This document shows positions 47,932-60,508 of a stretch of DNA of 64,000 nt, one piece after another (the first letter of the stretch is position 1; every line of letters begins with the position of its first letter). Source of the stretch: Moringa oleifera (Eukaryota > Streptophyta > Magnoliopsida > Brassicales > Moringaceae); contig JAJFZO010000575.1 of NCBI GenBank assembly GCA_021397835.1, positions 4,903,001 to 4,967,000 on the forward strand, read 5' to 3'. The translations under genes were made by a program, and so were the position numbers. The notes under the pieces are model-generated. The model did no database searches. It was not told the origin of the DNA and saw only the letters and a program-made list of their open reading frames with translations.

Positions 47932-49732
47932 TTATGAAGAACACGGAGAACTTACTGATCTCCATATACCTCTTGAACACCAAGGCTTTATCATCCTAAT
48001 GACCCTTTCTCTCCGTTTCTGCTGTTGCTTGCTGAAATTTTCTTCAGAATTCTCACTCACTTTCATTACATCAACCTTGACAATATGGTGATCAGAAGTA
48101 CCTTTGGATGAAACAACTGAGTAAGATCCAGGAACAAACTTGAATGGTGAATCCTGTGATGCCAAGATGTAATCAACGCGAGTCCCGTACTTGCATGTTC
48201 CTTGCACATCTGCTTTGGCAAAATCTAAATTCAGTCCTAACATATAACAGAGAACTCACTGTAACGATTAAGCCATTAAAAGATCAAAATTCAGTTGAAA
48301 GGGTTCATTACTTTGGCCTTTGGCCATGATGACCACTGGTTCACATTCCCCAGCAAAGTTCTTGGCGTCTATGTACCCTCTTCCTTTGAGAAACCTCATT
48401 ATTTCAGTCCTCGGAGTAGGCTTTCCTATGTCCTCGTAGTACTACAGAATCAAAGTTACTTTTGTTTATACTTCTTTTTCTTGTAGCTGAGATTCGGACA
48501 GGAAGAATCAGGACAAGGTTTGTCAGGTACATTACCTTGTAGATGTCTGTCCATCTCTCTGATGAATAATCTGATCCATTCAGGGAATTCAGGCCTCCCA
48601 ACAAGATGTGAGGAGAGTCACTGGATTGGATTATAGTGCTTATCTGCTTCATTCTCCAGTTCTCATCCAAATGGTCTAGTTGGGTGCAGTAGAAGTTCAC
48701 TTCTCCTGCTCCTGGTACATCAATGGTGGCCTTCAGGACATTCCTGCATTACACATCACAAATGCTGATCTGTCTAACTTAATTTGTGCAATGGAGAAAA
48801 GGGTTTAAAGAGAAGGACCTGAAATCATCTTCATCAGCGATCTTCTGAACTTTCCATCTCTTTATCGGCCACTTTGACAAGATAGCATTGCCATATTCAG
48901 GAGCCCAGCTCTCAGCAAACACATATTTCATCCCCAAAGCAGCAGCCAGGTCAGATAAAGGCTTCATACCTTTCTCTTCCTCTGCTTTCACATCTTGCAG
49001 GGCCAATATATCAGCATCTACTTCTCGAAGAACCTCTGTGATGCTTCGACTGCTTTTGAAGCTCTCTTCGTTCCACCAATTCATTAAACTTGGAGGAAGG
49101 CAGACAGGAGACCTCATCAAAACATTGCTTCTTTGGACGCCGCCTGTTATCATGTTTGATGAACCGTCCTTCTCATTTTCCATGAAGCTGAGGAACTTAC
49201 CATGGGCTAATGAAATCTCATTATCTGGCAGATTGATTGAAACCTTCAACTTGGATCTCGAGAGCTTGTTTTGCCTTGAGAGATGCTCTGGGCTACTCAG
49301 AGAAGCATGCAGAGGAGATTGCTTCAGTATACTCTTGGGGCAGTGATTTACAGCATTGGCTCGAACCTTGGTCTCCTCTGCTCTCTTCAGTGCTGAATAG
49401 TCTTCCTTTCCATTGATAAATGCAGCATCTGCCTCACCCTTCTGGATGGCAGGTGCAAGCGAAAACATGGCAACATTAAAGGTGGCAATTCGAATAGGCC
49501 TCTTGGAACCAGTATGCAAATGAACAGAGGAACGCTTGATGTCTGAGTCCCTTTTTTGCCTACCTCTCAGATTCACCTTTCCAAACCTCCTGATGACAAC
49601 TCTTGGCCTTTTTTGCTTCCATATCAACCATTGCAGCCTTGAACAAAGGTGGTGAATCTTCCTTTTGAGGATGCTTAACATGTGAGATGTTTGCTTCCTG
49701 CCAAATGCCTGGTGGAACTTTGTTTCTAGCAT
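47932..49732 (-). CDS. Endonuclease/exonuclease/phosphatase-fold (DNase I-like) protein
   Basis: Plant DNase I-like superfamily protein (the At3g21530 type, recalled). Four exons join in frame: 49732-48819, 48743-48536, 48441-48312 and 48236-47932, giving about 518 aa. A basic N-terminal part (MLSILKRKIHHLCSRLQWLI) precedes the EEP fold: RIATFNVAMF, ADILALQDVKAEEE, a long linker, NFYCTQLDHLDENWRMKQ, ILLGGLNSLNGSDY, RVDYILAS and GTSDHHIVKVDV. Two positions that are acidic in active enzymes are changed: the usual LQE Glu is Asp, and the usual GDxN Asp is Gly in GGLN. The terminal SDH motif and DY are kept. Activity may be reduced or lost. Met18 (49,681) may be the true start. A TGA sits directly before the ATG used here. 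Confidence 0.88.
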
Positions 49733-50894
49733 TCACAGCTTTAGTTGCAGATCCTTATCAGGCTCAGGTTGGTGCATAGATAACTTGGAGGATGCAGAGT
49801 CAAGAGAACTGGCTTGGCAGTTTTGGTAGGTGAAAAAAGTGTCGATTAAAACATTCAAATATTGGTGTAAACAGAAAACGCATTTACAGAGACAAAACCA
49901 ACTGCCCCAAAGTTGAAAATGGAGAAATATCTTTGTGCTCTTTTTCCTAGACGCCAAACAACGCCAAACAACACCAACTGCTACCATTGAAACTAAGACT
50001 CTGCCTGATAATTTAAGTGGTACCCACAAGAAAACATGAAAAACTAAGAAACAAAAATTCTACAATGCTATAATTGCTAGGTTGATCTCAGAATACTTGG
50101 GGAAGAGTACAGCTGTGATCAAGTTTTCCTGGGTAGGTCTAACAGAAGCCTCAGATTTTGTCACTACCTTGTTGAAACTTCGGATCTGGGATTGAGAGTA
50201 GCCTAACAATTCATGATCTATGATGAAGGCCTAATGACAGATACATAATTCTTAATTTGGGGAGAGAATTCAAGTAGGATGCTTCTTTTTGTTTTGTCGT
50301 TTCTCGGTGTGTTCCATATGTTTCTTACAGTCTTGTCTGTAATTAATGCATGGATGGCACAGCATTAATGTCTTAAAAAGAGTAATTATTTCATAATGAG
50401 TTGATTTCCTGTGGGATTCAGTGGATGCTAGTGGACCTTGGGTTTCTGCAGGTTATTTTCATGTATCTTAATACACAGTGACATTACAGGGGAAGGATGG
50501 AAGGCATGGAAGAATGGCAGAAATAAGACCATTGCCGTTACTTTCCCATTTATGATTGAATACAAAGCAAGGCCAACACACTGATTATGGCTTTTACTAT
50601 TACACAAAAATGCTAATTTGAGAAAAAAGTGTTACAGGTTCAACGAATGTCCTCTGGAAGTCATGTCAGTGATTGATTTCCATTGGCCAACTTGCAAAAC
50701 TTCCATCCAACAATAGATTCTTCTCAATGGGTTACCTCACATAATTATGAAAGATGATGGGTTGTTCTTGTTCCTGGTGATATAGAAGCTTGCCAACTTC
50801 TTACAAACCCTAAAGGAATGCAGACCCATCAAGTGTACACAGCTTGCCAATCTTTGCATCACGCAGCAAGGAACTCTATCTTTTATTGCATCAA
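49733..50894. other. Upstream region of the DNase I-like gene and 3' flank of the methyltransferase
   Basis: On the minus strand an open frame of 98 codons (50,029-49,733) lies in the same frame as the DNase I-like gene and is separated from it by a single TGA. It has a hydrophobic start (LSGRVLVSMVAVGVVW) but no family match, so it is treated as leader. The rest (50,030-50,894) shows no coding signal and includes the presumed 3' UTR of the methyltransferase. Confidence 0.45.
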
Positions 50895-52169
50895 TCACTC
50901 AGCCCCAAAAAGCCCATCCAGAAGGTTAGAAGATGATAAATCAGTTCCACCATCATCAAAGAATTCATTGGATGCATTTTCCCTCCTACATTTTCGCTCT
51001 GCAATGATAGATTCTGCCGTTTCTGCACAGTAACTTCGTCTGACCTGTTTTACTGGTCTCTCAGCCACAACAAACTTGTTGCCATCGCGACTTCTCTCTG
51101 AGAAACCAGCCCAAACTGGAAAACACCATGATAAGTAAGTCTAACATGTTGAATGAAGTGATGAATAATAAACATAAATAACCACTCCCAAGCAATTTAC
51201 CTCCAAAATGATGCAAGACAATAGAAGCTGCAACAGTAACATTCAAAGAGGCAGTGCCACAGCCATACTGAGGAATGTAGACAAAAAAGTCACATATCTC
51301 ACATTCTTTAGCAGAAAGACCTGTTCCCTGCAAGAGAGACAAATCCACAAATTATGTGTGCTAATACAGGTTCTTCCTTCAGTAACTTCCCTGTAATCCG
51401 ATCAAAATGTCAAGGTGACCGGGGAGTTGAGCTTTACAAATCTCCTACAAAGACCCAAAAAGTTTTTTTTCTTTTTCCTGCAACATGCTAGTCATACTTA
51501 TAAGTTCAGACTGCCGTCTCCAATTTCCTGTAATTAGAAATCCATAATCTAGACTTTATTCTGACCAGAAATCGTAACTCGATGACATGGATGACTAGAA
51601 TCATTTCAATGTACAGAAAGTAAAGCTTCTTACTTTCTTTGAACAATCTGATTTCATGTGTTGCTCATCTAAACAAAAAAGAGTTGCAAAAGAACGAGTG
51701 AATATAGCTGGGCAAAAAGGATAACCGAAAAATCAATTAAAGAGAACCAAACTGATACCTCGTTGCCAAGGAGGAAAGCTGTACTTCTCTTGAAAGGATG
51801 CTCATTGACGGAAACGGCACCGTCCGTGATTTCAACGCCACAAATATCGCAATCCTTTTCCTACATATCCAATATCAAGCTATGTAACATATACGCATTA
51901 CACATGCGCTATAAGATCATACACAGCGAGAGATTGAGAGAGAGAGGGGGGACCTTAAGAAAGAGGCGGGCTTCGAGGAGAGAGTGGAAATGGCGGAAGC
52001 GAAGGTGAGAGGTGGAACCGTGGCTTCCGAAGGCGTTGAAGTCCCTGCGGCCAACGAGTATCAGCTCGGCGACACCGAAGGCAGTGGCGCTTCTAGCCAA
52101 GGTACCTATGTTGTGCCTTTTCGCTATGTTGTGCACCACCACATAGCTCTCTACCCCCATCTCCCCCAC
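50895..52169 (-). CDS. SpoU/TrmH-family tRNA/rRNA 2'-O-methyltransferase
   Basis: Transfers a methyl group from SAM to a ribose 2'-OH of tRNA or rRNA, using a trefoil-knot SPOUT fold. Four exons are visible: about 52169-51955, 51860-51760, 51329-51201 and 51120-50895. Motif 1 is NIGTLARSATAFGV, with the conserved Asn and Arg that mark the catalytic site. Motif 2 is LLGNEGTGLS, and motif 3 is IPQYGCGTASLNVTVAASIV, the SAM-binding knot. There is no N-terminal extension. The C-terminal tail after the knot is Ser- and charge-rich and ends LLDGLFGAE. About 220 aa, a minimal stand-alone enzyme. The target RNA and compartment cannot be told from sequence; no obvious transit peptide is seen. Confidence 0.92.
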
Positions 52170-52826
52170 CTTTTTCTTTTGGGGTTCAGTGTCCAGCTGA
52201 TACAGAGAGAGGCGAGAGAAACAGTGACAAGCAGAGGTTTGGCCATGGAGGTTTCTCTAGGGTTTGCTCTTTGTTCAAAAGACTCCCCAAAACGACGCCG
52301 TCTTCTTAGATTAGTTTAGCCCAATAGAACAGACAGAACCATAGTCCCATGAGCCCAACCCACTTTTTAACAGCGTCTTTGGTTTAAATACATTAGTAAA
52401 CTGCAAATGTTCTGCTAATCTGGAATGGGTTGATTCCTTTGCTTTGATTCTGAATGCAGTAAAAGGAAGAAAAATTACTAGAAGAACACCCAACACTTAA
52501 AGTGAAATTCGGCAAAGGTGCCTTCTTCCTGCAACATCTCAACCATTCAACAATTTCAAGTGTGTTCAATGAAGAGACCAAATGTTTGAAAGAACATGCT
52601 AGGGTACCATTTTGAACTGTAGCTTCTATGATTTTTTCCTATAAAAAGTATGATGTATGTATAGTTCTTATTCTATAGGCTTACAGTGATTCCTAGTATT
52701 TCTGCTTCTTAGCTCCTCCATACAAGGGCAATGTGTCATTGTATCTGGGAATAAACAAGCTTATTTATAAGCAGATGTACAGAGGATCAGAGCAACATGT
52801 TCAGACTGCAGCCCAAATCCTTCTCA
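52170..52826. other. Spacer between PPDK and the methyltransferase
   Basis: About 650 bp holding the 3' UTR of PPDK and the methyltransferase promoter, both on the minus strand. The open frames on both strands are short and lack motifs. Confidence 0.5.
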
Positions 52827-55800
52827 TCAAACCGCAACTTGAGCTGCTGCTAGCCTAGCAATTGGAACCCTGTCAAGATATTTGAGTTTAGTAATCTCTA
52901 GTTTGATTGTAAAGGTCATACATATTTTTCTGATATGTATTATGAAGAACACATGGAAGAAGCTGACCTGAATGGAGAACAAGAAACATAGTCCAGCCCA
53001 GCCTCGGCAAAGAAGGCAACAGAAGAAGGCTCTCCTCCATGCTCTCCGCAGATTCCAACCTGTTTACCATAATCCATGATCAAGTCCAAAGGACTTCAAC
53101 AGAAACCATTTTGACCGAGGAAAGTGACGGGTATGCTTAGTTACCTTCAAGCTAGGTCTAGCTGCACGTCCCCTCTCTGTGGCGACCTTAATGAGTTGGC
53201 CAACACCTTTCTGATCAAGTACCTGTTAAGAAAATATGCCCAATGTCATTTTCAGACAACCAGTTCTTGTATCTTTCTCTGATTCATTTGCAGTACTAGT
53301 TCATCTTTTGAATGGTAGGAGCATGTGTTTTCCCTTGAAGAAGATATGACTAACCTCAAATGGATCACTCTGCAGAACTCCTTTGGATATGTATATTGGT
53401 AGGAACTTGCCAACATCATCTCTACTGTACCCGAATGTCATTTGGGTGAGATCATTGGTCCCAAAGGAGAAGAACTCTGCTTCCTTTGCAATCTGTTGTT
53501 AATATAAAGAAAAAAATTGCAATCCTTCAGCCAATAAAACAGTGAATGTTGAACAATAAGCTAGAGAAAGAGGATAGATTCCACACAGGTCTACCTGGTA
53601 ACAATAAAATTTCCAAAACCATAAAGAACTGTTTCATCCTGACATACCTCATCTGCAATCAGAGCAGCTCTAGGGACCTCTATCATGGTTCCCACCTTAT
53701 AGCTCAATGTAGTACCCATCTCTGCAAAGACTTTCTTTGCAACATTGCGGATCAAACTAACTTGGTGGCCTAGTTCCTGCACTTAAAGAGTATCATTTCA
53801 TAATTTCAGAAAGATGGAAGTTTTTAAGCATAATCTTATAGAGCAAGAGATTGGTAGTAGTTACATTAGCGATTTCAGTGGTTTTACATGGAACATTAAT
53901 AGCTATTTTGACTGCACCTAAGACCATATCATATGAATTCAAGATTGAAAATGGATAAAGGACAAAAGGGATAAATTGATGCCTGAGGAGTTCCAACAAG
54001 GGGAACCATTATCTCTGGTAGAACTTTAACACCATGGTTGCTCATTGAGACAGCAGCATGAAAGATTGCACGTGCCTGCATCTCAGTTAATTCTGGATAT
54101 GAGATCCCTAACCTGTTAAAGCATGCAAAAACCCATGATCATGTGATGAAGCTTTCTTGCTGGCCTCTTATGATAAGACAAGCCGTAACAGCCATGAAAA
54201 GAAACGTTTAAGCAAATGTTAGACAAAATGGTTAAATGAAGGAATATCAAACCTGCAGCCTCGGAAACCAAGCATGGGATTCACTTCGGATAATTTCTCA
54301 ATTCTTGAGAATACTTCATCTTCAGTTGTGCCTGTTTCCGTGGCTAGTTCACTTACAATATGATCTAACTCACCTTCAGGAAGAAATTCATGAAGTGGAG
54401 GGTCTAGCAGTCGGATTGTTACGGGAAGACCTGAAATTGCAATACTCCTAATTATTATTGATTCAATAGAGGAAACAAGTATAGATCCAAACATGGAATT
54501 AAAACAAGAGGGAAGTACCATTCATTGCACGGAAAATTCCCTCAAAGTCCGATCTTTGATAAGGAAGTAAAAGGTCCAATGCTGCTTGCCTCTGCTCTGG
54601 TGTAGCTGCCATTATCATCTTTCTCACAGCCTTTATCCTCTCATCTGAAGCAAAGAACTGAAGCAACCCAAAATATGAACAAAATCAGAGAGTTGCATAA
54701 CAAAGTTGACAAACCAGACAAAAAATTGTATAAAGCATCAAGTAGAAGACATTTGACAATACTCTCCTAGTTCACAAAAACAGACAAGAAAATGCAAAGA
54801 GGATATGAAGGTTTGGATGGGCATTCAAGCATGCTCAGTCAGCAGTACTGTCTGAGTCTGGGGGCTGATATGGATCCAAGACAGTAGCCACCACAAAGAA
54901 ACTTAAGATTTATCTTGAATGCTCTAATTTTAAGCAAATGATTAAATGCCATAAAGATGAAGTCATGTCTGTGCTGTCTGGAATACTGAATACTGCACAG
55001 AGATGTCTATCCATTCCACATGGTAAGAACCAGCCAGATATGCAAAATATAAGCTGTCAGCACCTCTCATGTAGTGACGATGACAGTGAGCAGAACAACC
55101 ATAGCAGACAGATATAAGTACCATGTGTTCTGTCCTGCAAAGGCCAATTCCTTCTGCACCATTCTTTCTTGCTGTAAGAGCATCATCGGGTGTATCTGCA
55201 TTTGCCATTACCTATGATGGGATGGTATTACCACATCAGTCAAAATAGCTTACAAGTGAATAAAGATGCAGAAATGTCATAAACCAAAAAAGAAAAAAAG
55301 GGGAACGTTTTACACCTTGAGATGCCTTATTTCATCAGCCCAGGACATAAAGGCTTCCAAATCACCACTTAGAGCTGGAGGAGAGAGCGGTTGTTTTCCC
55401 AATATCACTTCACCTGTAGATCCATTGAGTGAGACCCAGTCTCCTTCCTCCATCACCAAGTCCCCAATTGCGAGAGTCTGTAATATTGATAATCGTTAAC
55501 AGAATTATCAAATTCTATTCCTCTGAGACAGGATTGCCCTTTTGAGGGCTGTGGTTGGTTCTTCTCTTCTTTCTTCTTTTGGGTTTTCCTTTGGAGAGGA
55601 GGGGGTGGGAGAGGGGGAGACAGAAGAAGCAAAACCTTACCTTCTCTTTTTCATTTACAAGAATATCGGAGCAACCGGAAACACAGCACTTTCCCCATCC
55701 TCGTGCTACCACAGCTGCATGAGATGTCATGCCACCCCTAGCTGTCAAGATCCCTGAAGCTGCATGCATACCCCCAACATCTTCTGGGCTTGTCTCTGAC

Positions 55801-58800
55801 CTTACCTATATGAAGAGGAAATTTGATCATAAGCAATAGAATATCTCGTATGTGCTACAGATGCTCCACGTTGAAGATTGATATCATTTTTCAACAGAAT
55901 CTGCTTGCTAGATGTTTTGGCAAGGCTAATGTGCTCATCTTAATTATATGAATATGGGCATACCAATATCACACTCTTTCCTTGTGCGTGCCATTCTTCC
56001 GCATCATCAGCATTGAACACAATCTGTCCCACTGCTGCTCCAGGAGATGCAGGCAAGCCAATGGCAACCACTTTGTCTTTATAAGCTGACGGATTATCAA
56101 ACTAATCCAACAAAATTTCATTAATTCTCCACAAGAACATCAACTATATGTGCTCACAAGTAATCAGATACTGGTACAAACCCGTCTCTCATTACTTGTT
56201 TACAGTCATACAGTATATTTATTAAGGGACATCAGGATATTTCCCATGACAGAAACAGTACTTTGGCTTCAAATGTACCTGTGGATGAAGAAGTTGTTGC
56301 AGATGCTGTGGCTCTACTCTCTTAATGGCAGTGCGTCTATCAATAAGCCCTTCATTAACCATGTCAACAGCCATTTTGACTGCACCTTTACCAGTACGCT
56401 TCCCAGATCGGCATTGCAACATCCACAACCTATTCTCTTGAACTGTGAATTCAATATCCTGCACTTGTTAAAAGATCACAAACCTGCACTGTCATCAGGT
56501 GGTTCGAAAGATATGCAGTTAATATTAATGTCACCAAGCAGAAAAATAAATTGATCATATATCAACAAAACAGGTAGTACAATAATGGGATTAAAATCAT
56601 CTCTTATAGAATAAAACTTTTACCATCATATCTTTGTAATGCCGCTCCAAGATTTCACAGTTTTCAACCAGTTCCTTGTAAGCTTCAGGCATGCAATTCT
56701 TCATTGTGTCCAAGTCTTCTGGTGTTCTAATTCCAGCAACTACGTCCTCTCCCTATTTAAAGCGATTCATCAGCCTGACTCGTAACTATCATCCTGAAAC
56801 AATCTATACTACGGTGCCATCAAAAACTATATATGTAACCTGTGCATTAACCAAAAACTCTCCGTAAAGCTTCTTTTCACCAGTGCTGGGATTTCTAGTG
56901 AACAGAACACCTGTCCCTGAAGTATCTCCCATGTTTCCAAATACCATGCTTTGAATGTTCACAGCAGTTCCTTTTAGACCAGTTATCTGATTGATACTCC
57001 TATACTTTATGGCCCTGGGGCTGTCCCAGGAATCAAAAACTGCTTTAACAGCTAATAGCAACTGCTGCTGTGGATCTGTATGTAGACAAGGTTTTTGAAG
57101 ATTCTTAAGATGTAGTATTGATCAGGAGTTGCAAATATAAAGTGAAAGATGAACTCAACTTGACTCAACTTCTTACCTGAAGGAAACTGTTGGCCCTTGG
57201 CCTCAAGATAGACATTCTTGTACTGTTCCACCAACTCCTTGAGATCGGCTGCTGTTAGCTTGGTATCAAGTTTAACTCCTTTTGCTTCCTTCATCTTTTC
57301 TAACTTCTCCTCAAATAATGAGTGAGGGATGCCCATCACCTTCAATGAAACATAACGAATAATCCATATGCACATATGTGCATCAATAGATTGAATTATT
57401 TCAGAAAAATGTGGATAGGATTCCTTACCACATCGCCAAACATGTCTAGAAAACGTCTGTAGGAATCATAAGCGAAACGTTCCCCACTCTTTGCAGCCAA
57501 ACCTACAACTACTTTATCATTTAATCCAATGTTAAGAACAGTATCCATCATGCCAGGCATTGAGACCTACAGACATGTGAGCATAAGAAATCAGTCAATG
57601 CATAGAATGGACAAAACACACTAAGCAGTGAAGGCATACAGTATTGCATTCTTGATCATACTGTAACTCCAGAAATTTTAGGATCACTTACTGCAGCTCC
57701 AGAACGAACAGAAAGGAGGAGAGGCTTGGAAGGGTCACCAAGGACAGCTCCCATGTCCTCCTCTACACTTTTCAAGCCTTCCAAAGTCTCATCCCACAAT
57801 CCTTCTGGTAGCTTCTTACCGATCTGCTGATACTCCTCACATGCTTCCGTTGAGATGGTCAGTCCTGGTGGCACTGATAGCCCAATGCTTGCCATCTCTG
57901 CTAGGTTCGCTCCCTTCCCTCCCAACTACATTAGTCAAACATGCAACTAATTAATGTTAATCGACCTCTGTGTAATATTATCGTGTCAGCTTCCCCACAA
58001 ACCTGGTATATGATGTCTCGATTGCATACGAACTTGAACATAATAGTTCAAGCATACAAGAAGGAAAAATAGCATCACTTAGACTCTTGAAGAAAAAGGC
58101 AGTGTAATAAGTTCATTAGTGGCTGCATAAAGAAAGATAAAGATAATCCTTACCAGGGACTTCATGCCCTTGTTGCCTTCACTTCTTCCCTTGCCAAAAG
58201 TAAACACACGCTGTATTGGGTAGGAAAAAATAAAAAATTACAAGCTTGCAAAATTAAGACCTATTTGTAAATGCTGAAGCCAACTTGAAAGCGAGAAGAC
58301 AGAGATCAGGTAGCCCCAAGGTCTCCATATATATGAATTGCTTGTCAGATTTATTATTAGTAGCATTCATTAAAGGGACAAAATAAAACATTTAATATAT
58401 ACCTGGTATTACAAGCTGCACTACTGACAAAACTTTATTATTTTTCCTTGGATCTTTCTCTCAATTTTCTTTTTCATTGATTTGCGCATTAAATAAAATT
58501 TATAATTGACTTTTGCCACTAATTGTTTGTCTTCATGATCACACTTTATCTTGTTTATTTTGTAATTTTTTCTAATATATATAAATATATAGTTCACAAA
58601 TTTTAGAAAAGAGAAGAAAATGAATAGAAAACAACATCTCGATTTCACATTTATGTAGAGCAATATGTGCACATTAAATAATAGTTCAGTAAAATTTTTG
58701 TAGTCTAAACAATGAATTATGTACCTAACACTTTAAATAATATCAATCCAAAAAAAAAAAAAACACCTTTGTTGTTGTGCGGTTATATAGTGTTCCTGCT

Positions 58801-59565
58801 TACCTCAGGGAAAAGAATGACATTCAGAAAGAGATGTTTTTTATATTCACTTTTGTTGAAAGAAAAACAACAGTTTTTTTTTTAAGAGAATAAAACAACG
58901 ATGCCAATCCCAATTAAAGATGGGCCGACCCAGCGGCCCAACTAACGTGCTTGGGTTCCCTTCTTGGTCAACCTTCCCAGGATTAAGTTGTTTGGACAGG
59001 GCCCAGAGCCCCGTGGCACATCACGGCATGTCGTCATCTAACCTTATGCTGAACCGCTGATCCACGCAACAGCAAAGCTGTTGCCCGCAAGTATATTACA
59101 CAGAAAACCACCATCATCGTCAAGAATCTGAAATTACGTCACAAAAAATGATACCTACAACTTCCGTTGTTAATCCCCGCAATCTTGTCACAGACTCACA
59201 GTTACGAGGCCTCTGTTCTTATACTTAAAATTAAATTGAGCAGTGAATGAAACACGGATATGGCGTACCTTTTTCGTAGTTGCTGCTGGCTCTGATACGG
59301 GGGTGAGGATCGCTTGTGCTTTTGGTATGCTACGCCTTGGTGATCCAAACCTCTTTGGCTTGGGGTTCGACGACCCGTTTCTGGTGAAGTTCAAGTGTTG
59401 ACAGCGAGTGGCACCTAGCCTGCAGCTAGAACGGCTCGAACCAAGGAATGGACGGTTTTCTATAAGGAGATCTGTCTGGTCCACGTGCTTTCCCCTCAAC
59501 AACCTCAGCTGGTCACACACGTCCGGTGTCGTCCTTATGAGCATACCCTTCATTGTCGACGACAT
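52827..59565 (-). CDS. PPDK: Pyruvate, phosphate dikinase with chloroplast transit peptide
   Basis: Interconverts pyruvate + ATP + Pi and PEP + AMP + PPi. In C3 plants it serves gluconeogenesis, nitrogen remobilisation and PEP supply in plastid and cytosol. Twenty exons can be traced, about 950-960 aa. Exon 1 (59565-59269) is a Ser/Arg-rich transit peptide beginning [13 protein letters not shown]. Exon 2 begins [18 protein letters not shown]-grasp pieces follow: [52 protein letters not shown] and [15 protein letters not shown]. The swivelling domain has [18 protein letters not shown], with the phospho-His and the regulatory Thr two residues earlier that PDRP1 phosphorylates. The PEP/pyruvate domain includes [67 protein letters not shown] and [14 protein letters not shown] with the catalytic Cys, ending AAQVAV. 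No break was seen. Confidence 0.97.
58211..59268 (-). promoter_or_regulatory. PPDK intron 1, candidate internal promoter for a cytosolic isoform
   Basis: The large intron (1,058 bp) separates the transit-peptide exon from the mature enzyme. In maize, rice and Arabidopsis the same intron carries a second promoter that gives cytosolic PPDK. Here a CATATATATGG element lies near 58,330 on the minus strand, followed by a pyrimidine-rich stretch. No ATG is in frame directly before exon 2 (the codons there read ATA CAG), so a cytosolic form would need another short first exon or the Met inside exon 2. By analogy only; no direct evidence. Confidence 0.4.
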
Positions 59566-60034
59566 CTAGGTCGAGAGTTCCCCTGCTTCACTGGATATAC
59601 ATCGGGATATGATCAATCAACAAATGATCCACTAACTAGCTACTAAAGAGCAAGGGATCCATTCACCAAAATTATCGACAATTTTGATGTCAAATACTAA
59701 CCAAAAGAAAGAAACCTTAGCAAACGAATTCTATCTTTCCTTCCGAGAAAAAATCATAGAGCAGAAGAAATAACAGAGTATATGATTCTCTTGTAGTTCA
59801 AAAAACCATGATCTCCTTTTCTTTGTATACTTATCGGATTGCCAATAAAAGACCACGAATTCTCTCAACGATATTTGGACCATAGAACTTAGAACTGTGA
59901 TTAAAACCGGGCGTACCTGATTACAAATTGATTTGGAAGCTTGAGGCAGAGAAGAGGAGCTGGTGAAAAGAGGGAGGTGCTTTAACTTCCAAATCCTCTA
60001 GGTTCTTTTTAATCACTCTTTTCAAATACCAAAA
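59566..60034 (-). promoter_or_regulatory. PPDK leader with 5' UTR intron
   Basis: On the minus strand AATCAG/GTACGC at about 59,917 is a good donor, and a CAG acceptor near 59,580 would remove about 335 nt and leave a short leader ending just before the ATG. The intervening DNA has no coding signal. A leader intron is common in plant housekeeping genes and may boost expression. Confidence 0.45.
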
Positions 60035-60040
60035 TATATA
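60035..60040 (-). promoter_or_regulatory. TATA box of the chloroplast PPDK transcript
   Basis: TTTTTATATATTTT on the minus strand. A transcription start about 30 nt downstream, near 60,005, would begin in the pyrimidine-rich leader before the 5' UTR intron. Confidence 0.45.
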
Positions 60041-60465
60041 AAAAGGTTTATGATGGTGAGCGGAGGGGATCAGGGGGTTGTGGCGCTAAGCAAAAGACAG
60101 TATTGAATTATTGTGAACTACCCAAAAAGCCCTCGCAGGTTGAGCCAGTAAGATATTAGAAAGAATCTCCCCGTGTGGGAGGCCACGTGGAAGAGAGCCG
60201 GGTGAGTGCGACAGGTCATGAGATAATAGGTGGGTTCCAAAGTTTTATCTGCTATATGGTATTGGAAGCTAATCTTCCAGGCACACGCTTCAATAACACG
60301 TTGGACCGATACATACACATCAGGAAATTTTTGCCCTCACCCATTACGTGGCACCTACCCAGATTGAAAATGAATTACCACTCTTATTCGTGAAATTATA
60401 CTATTTTTTATCCAATCAGATAATCTTAAAAACATAAAGAGAAAAATGAAATACATGCGTGTAAA

Positions 60466-60508
<43 letters not shown>

